A stretch of DNA of 64,000 bases from Bacteroidaceae bacterium (GTDB lineage: Bacteria; Bacteroidota; Bacteroidia; Bacteroidales; Bacteroidaceae): contig JAFYRW010000046.1 of the NCBI GenBank assembly GCA_017546785.1, positions 1 through 64,000 of the forward strand. The letters are read 5' to 3'. Both the position numbers and the translations under genes were made by a program. Shown here in pieces: positions 52,810 through 62,113 of this stretch. Under the pieces are notes generated by a model. It saw nothing but the letters and a program-made list of their open reading frames with translations. It was not told where the DNA came from and searched no databases. Position 1 is the stretch's first letter. Each line of letters begins with the position of its first letter.

Positions 52810-55284
52810 ATGCGAAAATTCTTATACATACTACTGTTATTGATTATCCCCTTCACCACCCTCTTTGCACAGTCCGAGGGAAGCGTTATCGAGGGAAAAG
52901 TTATCGACCACAAGAGCAAGGAGGCGCTGGGCTTTGTTACGATAGCCCTTATACCCGACGGTGCGACAGTCCCCGTAGCAGGATGCAACAGCGACGACGA
53001 GGGAGCATTCCTCATAAGCAATGTAAAGGCCGGCAAATACAAGCTTAGAATATCGTTCGTAGGCTATCTCGACGACACACGCAGCATCACAGTAAAGAAG
53101 GGCGAGCGCAACAACATTGGTATTGTAGCCATAAAGCCCGACAACAAGCTGCTGAAAGAGGTTGTCGTTACCGAGCAGCGCAGTCAGATGAGTTTTGAGA
53201 TTGACAAGAGAGTCTTTACCATCGACCAGAATATCGCGGCTACCGGCGGAAGCGCGTCGGAGGTTCTTGCCGATATTCCATCGGTAGAGGTAGACAACGA
53301 GGGAACAGTGTCGCTGCGCGGTAGCGAGAGTGTCACCGTGTGGATAAACGGCAAAGCATCGGGATTAACATCCGACAATCAGGGCGACATTCTACAACAG
53401 ATGCCCGCCGGAAGCATCGAGAGAATAGAGGTAATAACAAACCCCTCGGCAAAGCACTCTCCCGAAGGAACTGCAGGAATAATCAACATTATTCTTAAAC
53501 GCGACCGCAAGGCCGGATACTACGGCAGCCTACAGGCAGGCGCCGACTCACAGGGAGGTTTCAACGGCAGTGGCAACATCAACTACAGCAGCGGCACACT
53601 CGACGCATACGCCGGACTAAACTACCGCAATATGCGACACAACGGCAGTGGCAGCAGCCTTACAAAATACCACACAACCGACAGGTTCCAGGAGCAGACA
53701 AGCAAAAGTCTGCGTAACCCTCAGAACACATTCCTGCGCGCAGGACTAACGTGGCGTTTCACAAAGAACGATGAGCTTTACACCAACCTTTCGGGAATGA
53801 TGACCTTTGGCAAGGGAAGCACCACAATAAAGAGCGTAAGCGGAATATCTTCGACAAACACCATAAACGAAGAGCGCATACGTACAACCAGCGAGAGCAA
53901 TCGTCCCACAATGTTCAATGCCGATGCGGGCTACAGACACACCTTTAATGAGGGACATTTTATAGACCTTTCGGTGAGCCACAATATATGGAAGATGAAC
54001 AATAAGTCTACATACAACCAGACAACATTCTTCTACGACGAAGATACCACCGAGGTTGAGAGCTATCAGTTCCAGCAGGGAAAGAACAGCAGCAATACCA
54101 CCGAAATAAAGTTGGACTACGAAAATAAGATTAGCGAGAACTCACGCATAGAGGCAGGATACAACGGACGCCTCGCACGCGAGGAGAGCCCAACAACCAC
54201 CTACAGCGACAAAGAACATAGCATCATAGATAACAAGCTATACAACCGCTTTATTTACAATCAGGACACACACGCCCTCTACGCTACATATTCGGGACGT
54301 GTGGGAAGCTTCGGCTATCAGCTGGGACTACGCGGAGAATATTGGCGCGTAAAGACACGCTCCATAAATTGGGAGCAGGAGACAAGCGGCACTCTACCCG
54401 CCTATACCAACAAAGACTTTTTCAAGCTGTTCCCCAGCCTTTTTGTTACCTACGCCCTGCCGACGGGAGACGAGCTTCAAGCAAACTACACACGACGCTT
54501 ACGTCGCCCCTGGGGACGACAGCTCAACGACTTTAGAAATATCAGCGACTCCACAAATATCTCTTTCGGCAACCCCAACCTTACTCCCGAATATTCAAAT
54601 TCGTTTGAATTCAATTACATAAAGAATTGGGACAAGCACACTCTCTCGGTGTCGGCATATTACCGTACCACAAGCGACATTATAGAGCGCATAAGCTACA
54701 ATGTTGGCAATATCATTTACACCACACACGAGAATGTAGCGAGCCAACAGTCGGCCGGAGTAGAGATTATTGGAAAGAACAAACTATTCAAGATTCTCGA
54801 CCTTACTACTACGGTAAACCTTTTCTATTACAAGCTCGATGCTTTCCGATACATTGTCACCGAGACCAATCAGGAGGTAACAGGTGCCGCCGATGAGAAT
54901 TTCTCGTGGAACGCCAATATGACAGCCAGCATAATTCTCCCCTGGAGTATGACTCTACAGGCTACCGGACGCTACAATGCACGACGCATCGTTGCACAAG
55001 GTTACCGTAAGCCCAGCTACACCATTGATCTTGGACTACGAAAGTCGTTTAACCAAAAGTGGAGCGTGAGCCTCAATGCACGCGACATTCTCAATTCCCG
55101 CGGCTGGCACACCATTACCGAGGATAGCTTCTTCTACCGCGACGCAGTAAACAGACACGGCGGACGACGCATAAGCCTCAACGTAACATACAGCTTCGGC
55201 AATATGAAGGCTAAGCGTCCCACACGCAAGCAGACTCAAAATCAGAGTAGCGGCTACGAGGATTACGGAGAAATGGAAATGTAA
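52810..55284 (+). CDS. TonB-dependent outer-membrane receptor
   Basis: An 824-residue outer-membrane beta-barrel. A signal peptide ends at 'TLFAQ'. A carboxypeptidase-regulatory-like domain follows (about 23-110, 'IEGKVIDHKSKEALGFVTIAL'), then a plug domain ('EVVVTEQRSQMSFEIDKRVF', 'IERIEVITNPSAKHSPEGTAGIINII') and a barrel of the outer-membrane beta-barrel family-3 type ending 'SLNVTYSFGNMKAK'. There is no SusD partner, so it is not a classical glycan-uptake pair; its ligand is unknown. The C-terminal 'KRPTRKQTQNQSSGYEDYGEME' is a polar extension after the last strand. Confidence 0.9.
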   Translation: MRKFLYILLLLIIPFTTLFAQSEGSVIEGKVIDHKSKEALGFVTIALIPDGATVPVAGCNSDDEGAFLISNVKAGKYKLRISFVGYLDDTRSITVKKGERNNIGIVAIKPDNKLLKEVVVTEQRSQMSFEIDKRVFTIDQNIAATGGSASEVLADIPSVEVDNEGTVSLRGSESVTVWINGKASGLTSDNQGDILQQMPAGSIERIEVITNPSAKHSPEGTAGIINIILKRDRKAGYYGSLQAGADSQGGFNGSGNINYSSGTLDAYAGLNYRNMRHNGSGSSLTKYHTTDRFQEQTSKSLRNPQNTFLRAGLTWRFTKNDELYTNLSGMMTFGKGSTTIKSVSGISSTNTINEERIRTTSESNRPTMFNADAGYRHTFNEGHFIDLSVSHNIWKMNNKSTYNQTTFFYDEDTTEVESYQFQQGKNSSNTTEIKLDYENKISENSRIEAGYNGRLAREESPTTTYSDKEHSIIDNKLYNRFIYNQDTHALYATYSGRVGSFGYQLGLRGEYWRVKTRSINWEQETSGTLPAYTNKDFFKLFPSLFVTYALPTGDELQANYTRRLRRPWGRQLNDFRNISDSTNISFGNPNLTPEYSNSFEFNYIKNWDKHTLSVSAYYRTTSDIIERISYNVGNIIYTTHENVASQQSAGVEIIGKNKLFKILDLTTTVNLFYYKLDAFRYIVTETNQEVTGAADENFSWNANMTASIILPWSMTLQATGRYNARRIVAQGYRKPSYTIDLGLRKSFNQKWSVSLNARDILNSRGWHTITEDSFFYRDAVNRHGGRRISLNVTYSFGNMKAKRPTRKQTQNQSSGYEDYGEMEM

Positions 55285-55629
55285 TACTCTCCATTTCCCG
55301 CCATTGTCGCAGGCAGGCCCTTTCGAATAAATTACGAATATAAATACAACAATAGGATAGCATAGGCTGCTTTATGCATTTTACAGTATATTTATACAGT
55401 AAAAACATATTTCAGCCTATTTTCTTTTGGTTATATGCAAAAAAAATACAACGAACGTAAAAAGTAATGCCAAAAATATTTTTATGTTTGACAAATGTTT
55501 GCGACCTTTGCAGATAGAATAGGCGGAGCATAGGCTATGCACACAGCGTATAACGGGTTTTTTACCCATTCGTTGCTGCCTCGCCGAGCACAAAAAAGCA
55601 GAACAAACAGTATAAAATATAAAAACAAA
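55285..55629. other. Intergenic region with korA leader
   Basis: This 345-base AT-rich gap has no gene. A degenerate -7-like box GACCTTTG (55503-55510) followed by CAG is the best promoter candidate for korAB. The roughly 110-base leader after it contains an inverted repeat AACGGGT-ttttt-ACCC...CGTT (about 55552-55576). I see no terminator for the receptor gene. Confidence 0.5.
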
Positions 55630-57480
55630 ATGGCAGAACTGAACAAAAAAGAAGAACTTGGCCAAGTAATAATCCGTTTCTCGGGAGACTCGGGCGACGG
55701 TATGCAGTTGGCAGGTAATATTTTCTCTACAATATCGGCTATTGTCGGAAACGACATTTGTACATTCCCCGACTACCCTGCCGACATTCGCGCTCCGCAA
55801 GGAGTACTCACCGGAGTATCGGGATTCCAAGTACATATCGGAGCCGACAAGGTATATACACCGGGCGACAAATGCGACGTACTTATCGCAATGAATCCCG
55901 CAGCGCTAAAAACACAATACAAACATTGTAAGCCTACCGCTGCCATAATCATCGACAGCGATTCATTCACAGCAAAAGACCTCGAAAAGGCAGAATTCAA
56001 GACCGACGACCCCATCGCCGAACTTGGCATTACCTGCGAGGTTGTCCCCTGCCCCATTACCTCAATGTGTATTGAGACACTAAAGGATAGCGGACTCGAC
56101 AACAAAAGCGTTGTACGCTGCAAGAATATGCTTGCATTATGCCTTGTATGCTGGCTTTTCGACCGTGACCTATCGCTCGCCGAGAATATGCTAAAGGCAA
56201 AATTCGCCAAAAAGCCCGAGATTGCCGAGGCCAATATCAAGGTGTTACACGCCGGTTACAATATGGGACACAACACCCACGCTTCAATTTCGCACACCTA
56301 TAGCATAGAGAGCAAGCAGAAGGCAAAAGGTAAATATATGGATATTAACGGCAACAAGGCTACAGCCTACGGACTTATGGCCGCTGCCGAGAAAGCCGAA
56401 ATGAACCTTTTCCTCGGCTCTTATCCTATTACCCCCGCTACCGACATTCTGCACGAGCTTGCAAAGCATAAGTCAATGGGCGTTATCACAATGCAGGCCG
56501 AGGATGAGATTGCAGGATGCGCATCGGCAGTAGGTGCAGCATACGCAGGAGCACTTGCCTGTACATCAACATCAGGCCCCGGAATATGCTTGAAAAGCGA
56601 GGCCATTAACCTTGCTGTAATAACAGAATTACCTTTGGTCATTATAGATGTTCAGCGTGGAGGCCCCTCGACAGGACTACCCACAAAGTCGGAGCAGACC
56701 GACCTTTTACAGGTACTCTTCGGACGCAACGGCGAGAGCCCTATCCCTGTAATTGCAGCAACCTCACCTACCGACTGTTTCGACTCGGCATATTGGGCCT
56801 GCAAGATAGCAGTAGAGCATATGACACCCGTCATTCTGCTCACCGACGCATTCATTGCCAACGGTTCAGCTGCATTCAAATTACCCAATTTGAACGACTA
56901 CCCCGCAATAAAGCCCAACTATACAACACCCGAGATGATTGGTAATTGGACACCCTACAAGCGTGACCCCGAGACATTGGTACGTTATTGGGCAGTACCC
57001 GGAACACCCGGCTTTATGCACCGCATCGGTGGACTCGAGAAGAGCAACGCAACGGGAACCATCAGCAACGACCCCGACAATCACCATCTTATGGTAGAGC
57101 AGCGCGCCAAAAAGGTTGCACTCATCGCCGAGCGTATCCCCGAACTGAACGTAGAGGGAGCCGACGATGCCGACCTTTTGGTTGTTGGATTCGGTGGCAC
57201 ATACGGACATTTGCGCGAGGCTGTCCAGCAGATGAACGAGGAAGGCAAAAAGGTTGCACACGCACACCTTAATTTCATCAACCCTCTGCCACGCAATACC
57301 AAAGAGGTACTCTCACGCTACAAGAATGTTGTTGTTGCCGAGCAGAATATGGGACAGCTTGCAGCCTATCTGCGTATGAATATCGAGGGAATAAAGCTCC
57401 ATCAGTTCAACGAAGTTAAAGGACAACCCTTCAATGTAGCTACACTCGTTGAGGCTTTCGACAAAATTATTAGCGAATAA
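55630..57480 (+). CDS. korA: 2-oxoacid:ferredoxin oxidoreductase, alpha subunit (gamma-alpha fusion)
   Basis: Works with KorB to decarboxylate 2-oxoacids (2-oxoglutarate most likely) to acyl-CoA, reducing ferredoxin. The 616-residue subunit is a fusion: the N-terminal gamma domain has 'IRFSGDSGDGMQLAGNIF' and 'DYPADIRAPQGVLTGVSGFQ', and the alpha domain has 'GLMAAAEKAEMNLFLGSYPITPATDI', 'EDEIAGCASAVGAAYAGALACTSTSGPGI' and 'DVQRGGPSTGLPTKSEQTDL'. The C-terminal domain starts near 'DDADLLVVGFGGTYG'. I start at the ATG at 55630; an upstream in-frame ATG lies in the leader. korB starts 32 bases later. Confidence 0.92.
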   Translation: MAELNKKEELGQVIIRFSGDSGDGMQLAGNIFSTISAIVGNDICTFPDYPADIRAPQGVLTGVSGFQVHIGADKVYTPGDKCDVLIAMNPAALKTQYKHCKPTAAIIIDSDSFTAKDLEKAEFKTDDPIAELGITCEVVPCPITSMCIETLKDSGLDNKSVVRCKNMLALCLVCWLFDRDLSLAENMLKAKFAKKPEIAEANIKVLHAGYNMGHNTHASISHTYSIESKQKAKGKYMDINGNKATAYGLMAAAEKAEMNLFLGSYPITPATDILHELAKHKSMGVITMQAEDEIAGCASAVGAAYAGALACTSTSGPGICLKSEAINLAVITELPLVIIDVQRGGPSTGLPTKSEQTDLLQVLFGRNGESPIPVIAATSPTDCFDSAYWACKIAVEHMTPVILLTDAFIANGSAAFKLPNLNDYPAIKPNYTTPEMIGNWTPYKRDPETLVRYWAVPGTPGFMHRIGGLEKSNATGTISNDPDNHHLMVEQRAKKVALIAERIPELNVEGADDADLLVVGFGGTYGHLREAVQQMNEEGKKVAHAHLNFINPLPRNTKEVLSRYKNVVVAEQNMGQLAAYLRMNIEGIKLHQFNEVKGQPFNVATLVEAFDKIISE

Positions 57481-57512
57481 CGCAACCGTTTAACATATAA
57501 AAAGATTAGTTT

Positions 57513-58517
57513 ATGAGCGAATATAAAGCACAAGATTACAAATTCGGACAGCCCCGTTGGTGTCCCGGTTGCGGAGACCACGCCTTTCTTGGCGCACTCC
57601 ACAAAGCTATGAGCGAGATTGGAGTAGCTCCACACGACATTGCTGTAATTTCGGGTATTGGTTGCTCTTCGCGCCTACCCTACTATATGAACACCTATGG
57701 ATTCCACACAATACACGGACGCGCCGCTGCCATTGCAACAGGAGCAAAGGTAGCAAACCCCAACCTTACCGTATGGCAAATATCGGGTGACGGCGACGGC
57801 CTTGCTATCGGCGGTAACCATTTTATCCACGCGGTACGCCGTAATATAGACCTTAATATGATTCTGCTTAACAACCGTATATACGGACTCACAAAAGGTC
57901 AATATTCACCCACCTCAAGCAGAGGATTCGTAAGTAAGTCATCACCTTACGGCACTGTGGAGGACCCTTTCCGCCCAGCAGAGCTTTGCTTCGGTGCACG
58001 CGGTAATTTCTTCGCACGCTGCGTTGCTACCGATATGAGCGCAACCGTAGAGTGCCTCAAGGCTGCTGCACAGCACAAAGGAGCATCGGTTACCGAGGTA
58101 CTACAGAACTGCGTGATATTCAACAACGGAACACACGACAGCGTCTACACAAAAGAGGGACGTGCAAAGAACGCAATATACCTTGAGCACGGCAAGCCAA
58201 TGATTTTCGGCGAGAACAGCGAGTATGGCCTCGCACAGGAGGGATTCGGACTGAAGGTCGTAAAATTGGGCGAGAATGGAGTAACCGAGAAGGACATCCT
58301 TGTACACGACGCACACTGCGCCGACCCCACTCTGCACCTTAAATTAGCTCTTATGGAAGGTCCCGAGTTTCCCGTTGCATTGGGAATCATCCGCGACGTT
58401 GAGGCACCCACCTACAACGACAGCGTACACGCACAGCTCGAGGAGGTAAAGGCAAAGAAGCCCTACCACAATTTTGCAGAGCTTTTGGAGACCAACGAGA
58501 CCTGGGAAATTAAATAA
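57513..58517 (+). CDS. korB: 2-oxoacid:ferredoxin oxidoreductase, beta subunit
   Basis: Thiamine-diphosphate and iron-sulfur subunit, 334 residues. 'RWCPGCGDH' (Cys17, Cys20), 'SGIGCSSRLPYYMNTYGFHTIHGRA' (Cys51) and 'LQNCVIFN' (Cys200) supply the four ligands expected for the single [4Fe-4S] cluster of two-subunit enzymes. The TPP/Mg site is 'QISGDGDGLAIGGNHFIHAVRRNIDLNMILLNN' around residues 90-122. It forms an operon with korA, and a strong terminator follows. The exact 2-oxoacid cannot be proven from sequence. Confidence 0.92.
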   Translation: MSEYKAQDYKFGQPRWCPGCGDHAFLGALHKAMSEIGVAPHDIAVISGIGCSSRLPYYMNTYGFHTIHGRAAAIATGAKVANPNLTVWQISGDGDGLAIGGNHFIHAVRRNIDLNMILLNNRIYGLTKGQYSPTSSRGFVSKSSPYGTVEDPFRPAELCFGARGNFFARCVATDMSATVECLKAAAQHKGASVTEVLQNCVIFNNGTHDSVYTKEGRAKNAIYLEHGKPMIFGENSEYGLAQEGFGLKVVKLGENGVTEKDILVHDAHCADPTLHLKLALMEGPEFPVALGIIRDVEAPTYNDSVHAQLEEVKAKKPYHNFAELLETNETWEIK

Positions 58518-58536
58518 TATTTAATTGCAATAAATA

Positions 58537-58569
58537 AAAAAAGTGGAGTGCATTGCACTCCACTTTTTT
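58537..58569. terminator. Bidirectional terminator after korB
   Basis: A perfect 15-bp stem (AAAAAAGTGGAGTGC with its complement) around ATT, with T6 on the right and A6 on the left, between convergent korB and the sialidase gene. Confidence 0.94.
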
Positions 58570-58589
58570 ATTTGGTCATTGTTGTTACA

Positions 58590-61430
58590 TTATTTAATAA
58601 CAACAACCTTGCCATTTACGATATAAGCACCGGGACGGGTAACAACCTCAACCTTGCGGCCTGTAAGGTCGTAAACAACAGCCTCAGCATCAACTACAAC
58701 CGACTCTACTGCTGTCACCTCGGGCTCGGGATTCTCGGGCTCGGGATTCTCAACATCAGCACCAGCAATCTTAATAATAAAGTCGCACTGACAGCCACCA
58801 TTCTGACGAATATCAGATGCGCCTTTGTCAGGATCGAGATTATTCCAGTCAATCTTTATACGCATACGATACTCACCTGCAGCAAGATCCTCGGGCAAAA
58901 CAAACCAGGGAAGACCGTAGCTACCATCGTAGTTCATCTGAGAAGAAACGTTTGCCCACTGCTCACTTGCAGCTGTACCCAAACTTGTTTTATTGTTATA
59001 GCAGTTGTAAGATACCAACTCACCGTCGTTATCACCAGCGGTGTTCAATGTAGTATTAAATGCACCATCGTTGTTATAATCGATGTATGCGTAAGCGTGC
59101 ATCCACTGACCATTCCACTCAAAAGCCTCAAAGTATATAGTAGCTCCGGCAGTGGTAGAGAGAGCCTCCATTGTTCTGTCTACATATATGGGAGAGAGAG
59201 CAACAGGCTGTATATCCTCAACAGTCAAGCTATTGCCATCCATATCAGCAATGGTGAAACTGTTCAAACGACGATCGACGTGAGTAGAGTTACCCTCTAC
59301 GTGGTTATACTCAACAGCATTCTCATCAACGAATCGAGCCCAAATTTCAATATCCTCAGACACTTCAATTGTGTAGGGATTCTCGGTGCTCAAGAGAACT
59401 TTATCGTTATACCAGCCGGCAAATTTGTAGCCCTCGGCGGGAATAGCCTCCAACACAGCGTCCTTACCGTCCCAAACAAGAGCAGTAGCCTCGCCCTCGA
59501 CTGTAGCCACACCACCCTCGCTCTCAACGATTGTCACAGTATATTGTACCTCCTCGGGGAATCCCACGAGAGTACCTGTGTGACCGTTTCCAGAGATATC
59601 CTCAACCTCTGTACCCTCGATATTAGCAAAGTCATAAGCAGCAATAAGGCCTTCGGTTGTAGCATCTACTGTAGCTGTCATATCATTAGCAACCTCAGCT
59701 TGTGTAAGAGCCTTGTTGTAGAAACGTACATCATCCATCAAGCCTGTAGCAAAATAGGTAGGAGCAACAGCTGTACCATCGGTATTTGTATATCCTGCAC
59801 CTACAAGAATATCTGCCTTTGAAGGCATACCATTAGCCGACATACCTGTTTTTTTCTCCTTCAACACACCGTCTACATACAAATAAGAGGTTGTACCATC
59901 GAGCACCCAAGAAAGATGAGCCCAAGCACCCTCGTTAAGACCGGTATTCCAAGCGAAGCTATTACCCCAAGGCTTGCCATCGTACGAAAGGTTCACCGAT
60001 ACTGCCTGTGTTGCAGAGTTACCACCATAAAGGTCGAATCCTGTTGTACCGCTATTTACTGTTCCCTCGTATGCACGGTTGTTCACAAAGCGCATATTAG
60101 CACCACCTTTATAAGAAGGAATCTTAACCTTACAGGTAATTGTAAAGCCAGCCTCACCGCCTGCTGCGATGTTGAATACCTCGTCGTTGGCAATGCTCAT
60201 ATAGCGTGAACCGTTAAGGTCGAGTACGCCCTCTGCTACGGGAACAACAGGCTCCTTACCATCGAGCAACCAGTCGAGAGTTACATTGTAGTATGACAAG
60301 TTAAAGCCATCGTCACCGGGAAGACCGCTATCCCATTTACCCTCCTCAACAATGATACCAATTGTACCGTCGTTAAGAACCTGCAATGTAGAATAAGCTG
60401 AATAACCACTATAAACCTGACGTTTGATATCCCATTTTTCACCATTGTCAGAACTCAAATAGATTGTAACATTCTCGCGAGTAGAAGTACTTGCGGGCAA
60501 AGAGTGCAAGAGATAGTGAACGTCGCCGTGAGTGTAAGAAACAAGGTCACCGTTACAAGCAGGGTCGGGAAGATTAGGATTCAACGCAGCTGTTGTCCAA
60601 GTTTTACCGCCGTCCTCTGATTTTGCCATAAGACGGTTACCCTTGTTACGGTTCTTGATACTCATAAGAACGTCACCGTTAGAGAGTTCAACGACTTTAG
60701 CCTCGTCACCGTTAGCACAAGCTGCATTCTCCGATACCGACCAAGTAGCACCGTGGTCGTCAGAGTAAACAGCGTAGTTGCTCATTGAACCGCCCCAAGA
60801 GCTATCGTTACGTGCAGCAACAACAAACATCAAACGACCTTTGTTATCACCCTTCTTGAGCTGAACAGCGCTACCAGAACCAGCAAACAAACCAATCCAT
60901 TTAGACTGCGCTGCGCCATAGATACCTCCGTAAACATAAGAAGAGATATCCTCGGGCTTGCTCCAAGAAACACCATTATCCTTACTTACAGACTTATACA
61001 AGCGCAAGGGATAAGAAGAGTTTGAGGCCCACAAGCCTACGCAGTTGTTACCGTAATTCTCGTTACCAACAAATACAGAGATAATGTCGCCAGTCTCCTC
61101 ATCGAGAACAGCTGCTGCATCGCCGTAAGTAGTTCCTGCAGAAGCATCACCCTGAGCGATTGTTACCATTTCGCTCCAATTCTTACCACCATCGGTACTT
61201 CTTTTAGCCACAATGCTGATAATATTGGGCAAGTCACCCAACGCGGCACCACGCTTGTCGGCAATAGCCACAAGAGAACCATCGGCAGCCTGCACCAATG
61301 CAGGGATACGATAGTATTGCGAACCATCCTCACCCATTGTAAATACAGGAGTACCTACAAGATCCTGTGCGTTTACTGCTGTTGCAAAAAGAGCAACAAA
61401 CAAGGAAATTAAAAAGTAGAATTTTTTCAT
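58590..61430 (-). CDS. Secreted sialidase, GH33, with LamG-like, InlB-like and GEVED domains
   Basis: Cleaves terminal sialic acids. The 946-residue protein has a signal peptide ('ATAVNAQ'), then a six-bladed sialidase propeller (about 25-390): 'YYRIPALV' with the RIP arginine (Arg41), 'LVAIADKR', and five Asp boxes ('STDGGKNW', 'SKDNGVSW', 'SDDHGATW', 'SEDGGKTW', 'SSDNGEKW'). 'DEAKVVELSNGDVLMSIKNR' and 'TLQVLNDGTIGIIVEEG' match the later active-site regions. A LamG-like domain (about 400-600), an InlB-like repeat ('GYKFAGWYNDKVL'), a GEVED domain ('HAYAYIDYNNDGAF') and the tail 'VVYDLTGRKVEV'...'GAYIVNGKVVVIK' follow. It is likely surface-exported, perhaps by the T9SS. Confidence 0.93.
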   Translation of the reverse strand: MKKFYFLISLFVALFATAVNAQDLVGTPVFTMGEDGSQYYRIPALVQAADGSLVAIADKRGAALGDLPNIISIVAKRSTDGGKNWSEMVTIAQGDASAGTTYGDAAAVLDEETGDIISVFVGNENYGNNCVGLWASNSSYPLRLYKSVSKDNGVSWSKPEDISSYVYGGIYGAAQSKWIGLFAGSGSAVQLKKGDNKGRLMFVVAARNDSSWGGSMSNYAVYSDDHGATWSVSENAACANGDEAKVVELSNGDVLMSIKNRNKGNRLMAKSEDGGKTWTTAALNPNLPDPACNGDLVSYTHGDVHYLLHSLPASTSTRENVTIYLSSDNGEKWDIKRQVYSGYSAYSTLQVLNDGTIGIIVEEGKWDSGLPGDDGFNLSYYNVTLDWLLDGKEPVVPVAEGVLDLNGSRYMSIANDEVFNIAAGGEAGFTITCKVKIPSYKGGANMRFVNNRAYEGTVNSGTTGFDLYGGNSATQAVSVNLSYDGKPWGNSFAWNTGLNEGAWAHLSWVLDGTTSYLYVDGVLKEKKTGMSANGMPSKADILVGAGYTNTDGTAVAPTYFATGLMDDVRFYNKALTQAEVANDMTATVDATTEGLIAAYDFANIEGTEVEDISGNGHTGTLVGFPEEVQYTVTIVESEGGVATVEGEATALVWDGKDAVLEAIPAEGYKFAGWYNDKVLLSTENPYTIEVSEDIEIWARFVDENAVEYNHVEGNSTHVDRRLNSFTIADMDGNSLTVEDIQPVALSPIYVDRTMEALSTTAGATIYFEAFEWNGQWMHAYAYIDYNNDGAFNTTLNTAGDNDGELVSYNCYNNKTSLGTAASEQWANVSSQMNYDGSYGLPWFVLPEDLAAGEYRMRIKIDWNNLDPDKGASDIRQNGGCQCDFIIKIAGADVENPEPENPEPEVTAVESVVVDAEAVVYDLTGRKVEVVTRPGAYIVNGKVVVIK

Positions 61431-61467
61431 AGGATATTATTTAAAAAATAAACATTTACCATTGGGA

Positions 61468-61475
61468 CAAATATA
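61468..61475 (-). promoter_or_regulatory. Candidate -7 box for the sialidase gene
   Basis: Minus-strand TATATTTG, 38 bases before the start at 61430. A TTTG lies 3 bases upstream of it. Confidence 0.6.
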
Positions 61476-61524
61476 TGTCAAAGGCGTCTTATACACAACA
61501 CTTTTTGAATAATATTTAGATATA

Positions 61525-61566
61525 AGACAAAAAAAAGACGAAGAAAACTCTTCGTCTTTTTTGTCT
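61525..61566 (-). terminator. Terminator after rpsO
   Basis: GACGAAG pairs with CTTCGTC, extended by A8/T6 and AGAC/GTCT arms. It lies 18 bases downstream of the rpsO stop on the minus strand. Confidence 0.88.
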
Positions 61567-61583
61567 TTGTGCGCAGTCTAAAA

Positions 61584-61853
61584 TTAACGACGCAAGCCCA
61601 ACTTAGCTACGATAGCACGGTAACGGTTAATGTCACGATCCTTAAGATAGTTAAGGAGTGCGCGGCGCTTACCTACCAATGTTGTCAAAGCTCTCTGTGT
61701 GCTATAATCTTTACGGTTAGCCTTAAGGTGCTCCGTCAAATGGGCAATACGGTATGAGAACAAAGCAATCTGGCTCTCTGCTGAACCAGTATCAGTGTTA
61801 GACGTTCCGTATGTGCCAAAGATCTCTTTCTTTTTCTCAGAATCCAAATACAT
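61584..61853 (-). CDS. rpsO: 30S ribosomal protein S15
   Basis: An 89-residue primary rRNA-binding protein of the small subunit: 'TGSAESQIALFSYRIAHLTEHLKANRKDYSTQRAL' and 'LVGKRRALLNYLKDRDINRYRAIVAKLGLRR' are family-typical. I start at the ATG at 61853 (MYLDSEKKKEIF), since the longer frame adds an unrelated N terminus and runs through the promoter. It stands alone with its own promoter and terminator. Confidence 0.98.
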   Translation of the reverse strand: MYLDSEKKKEIFGTYGTSNTDTGSAESQIALFSYRIAHLTEHLKANRKDYSTQRALTTLVGKRRALLNYLKDRDINRYRAIVAKLGLRR

Positions 61854-61895
61854 AGATTTGTAGTTTAAAATGATTAAAAATTCTTTTAGCGGGTG

Positions 61896-61903
61896 CAAAG
61901 ATA
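61896..61903 (-). promoter_or_regulatory. Candidate -7 box for rpsO
   Basis: Minus-strand TATCTTTG, 43 bases before the rpsO start. Confidence 0.6.
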
Positions 61904-62029
61904 CTGCTATTTTTTGGATATACAACCACTTTGCTCTATTTTTTCAAATATTTTTATTCTGCAATAAAAACTATCACTCTCCTTATATACTATTATATAA
62001 TATTTATTCGATTATTCAGCATTTTTTCG

Positions 62030-62056
62030 TAACTTTGCAGTCGCAAAAGCGACTGC
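62030..62056 (+). promoter_or_regulatory. typA promoter with overlapping palindrome
   Basis: TAACTTTG (62030-62037) is the -7 box. Its last G begins the inverted repeat GCAGTCGC-AAAA-GCGACTGC (62037-62056), which would span the transcription start. The ATG of typA is at 62114. Confidence 0.6.
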
Positions 62057-62113
62057 GGCCACAAGCCACAAAATAGTCAAAAAAAAAGAATAATTCAGTA
62101 AGAGATACATTGT

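Noticed and set aside
52810..55284. SusC/SusD polysaccharide utilisation locus
   Set aside because: The receptor has no SusD gene nearby and its barrel is of the family-3 type rather than SusC-like.
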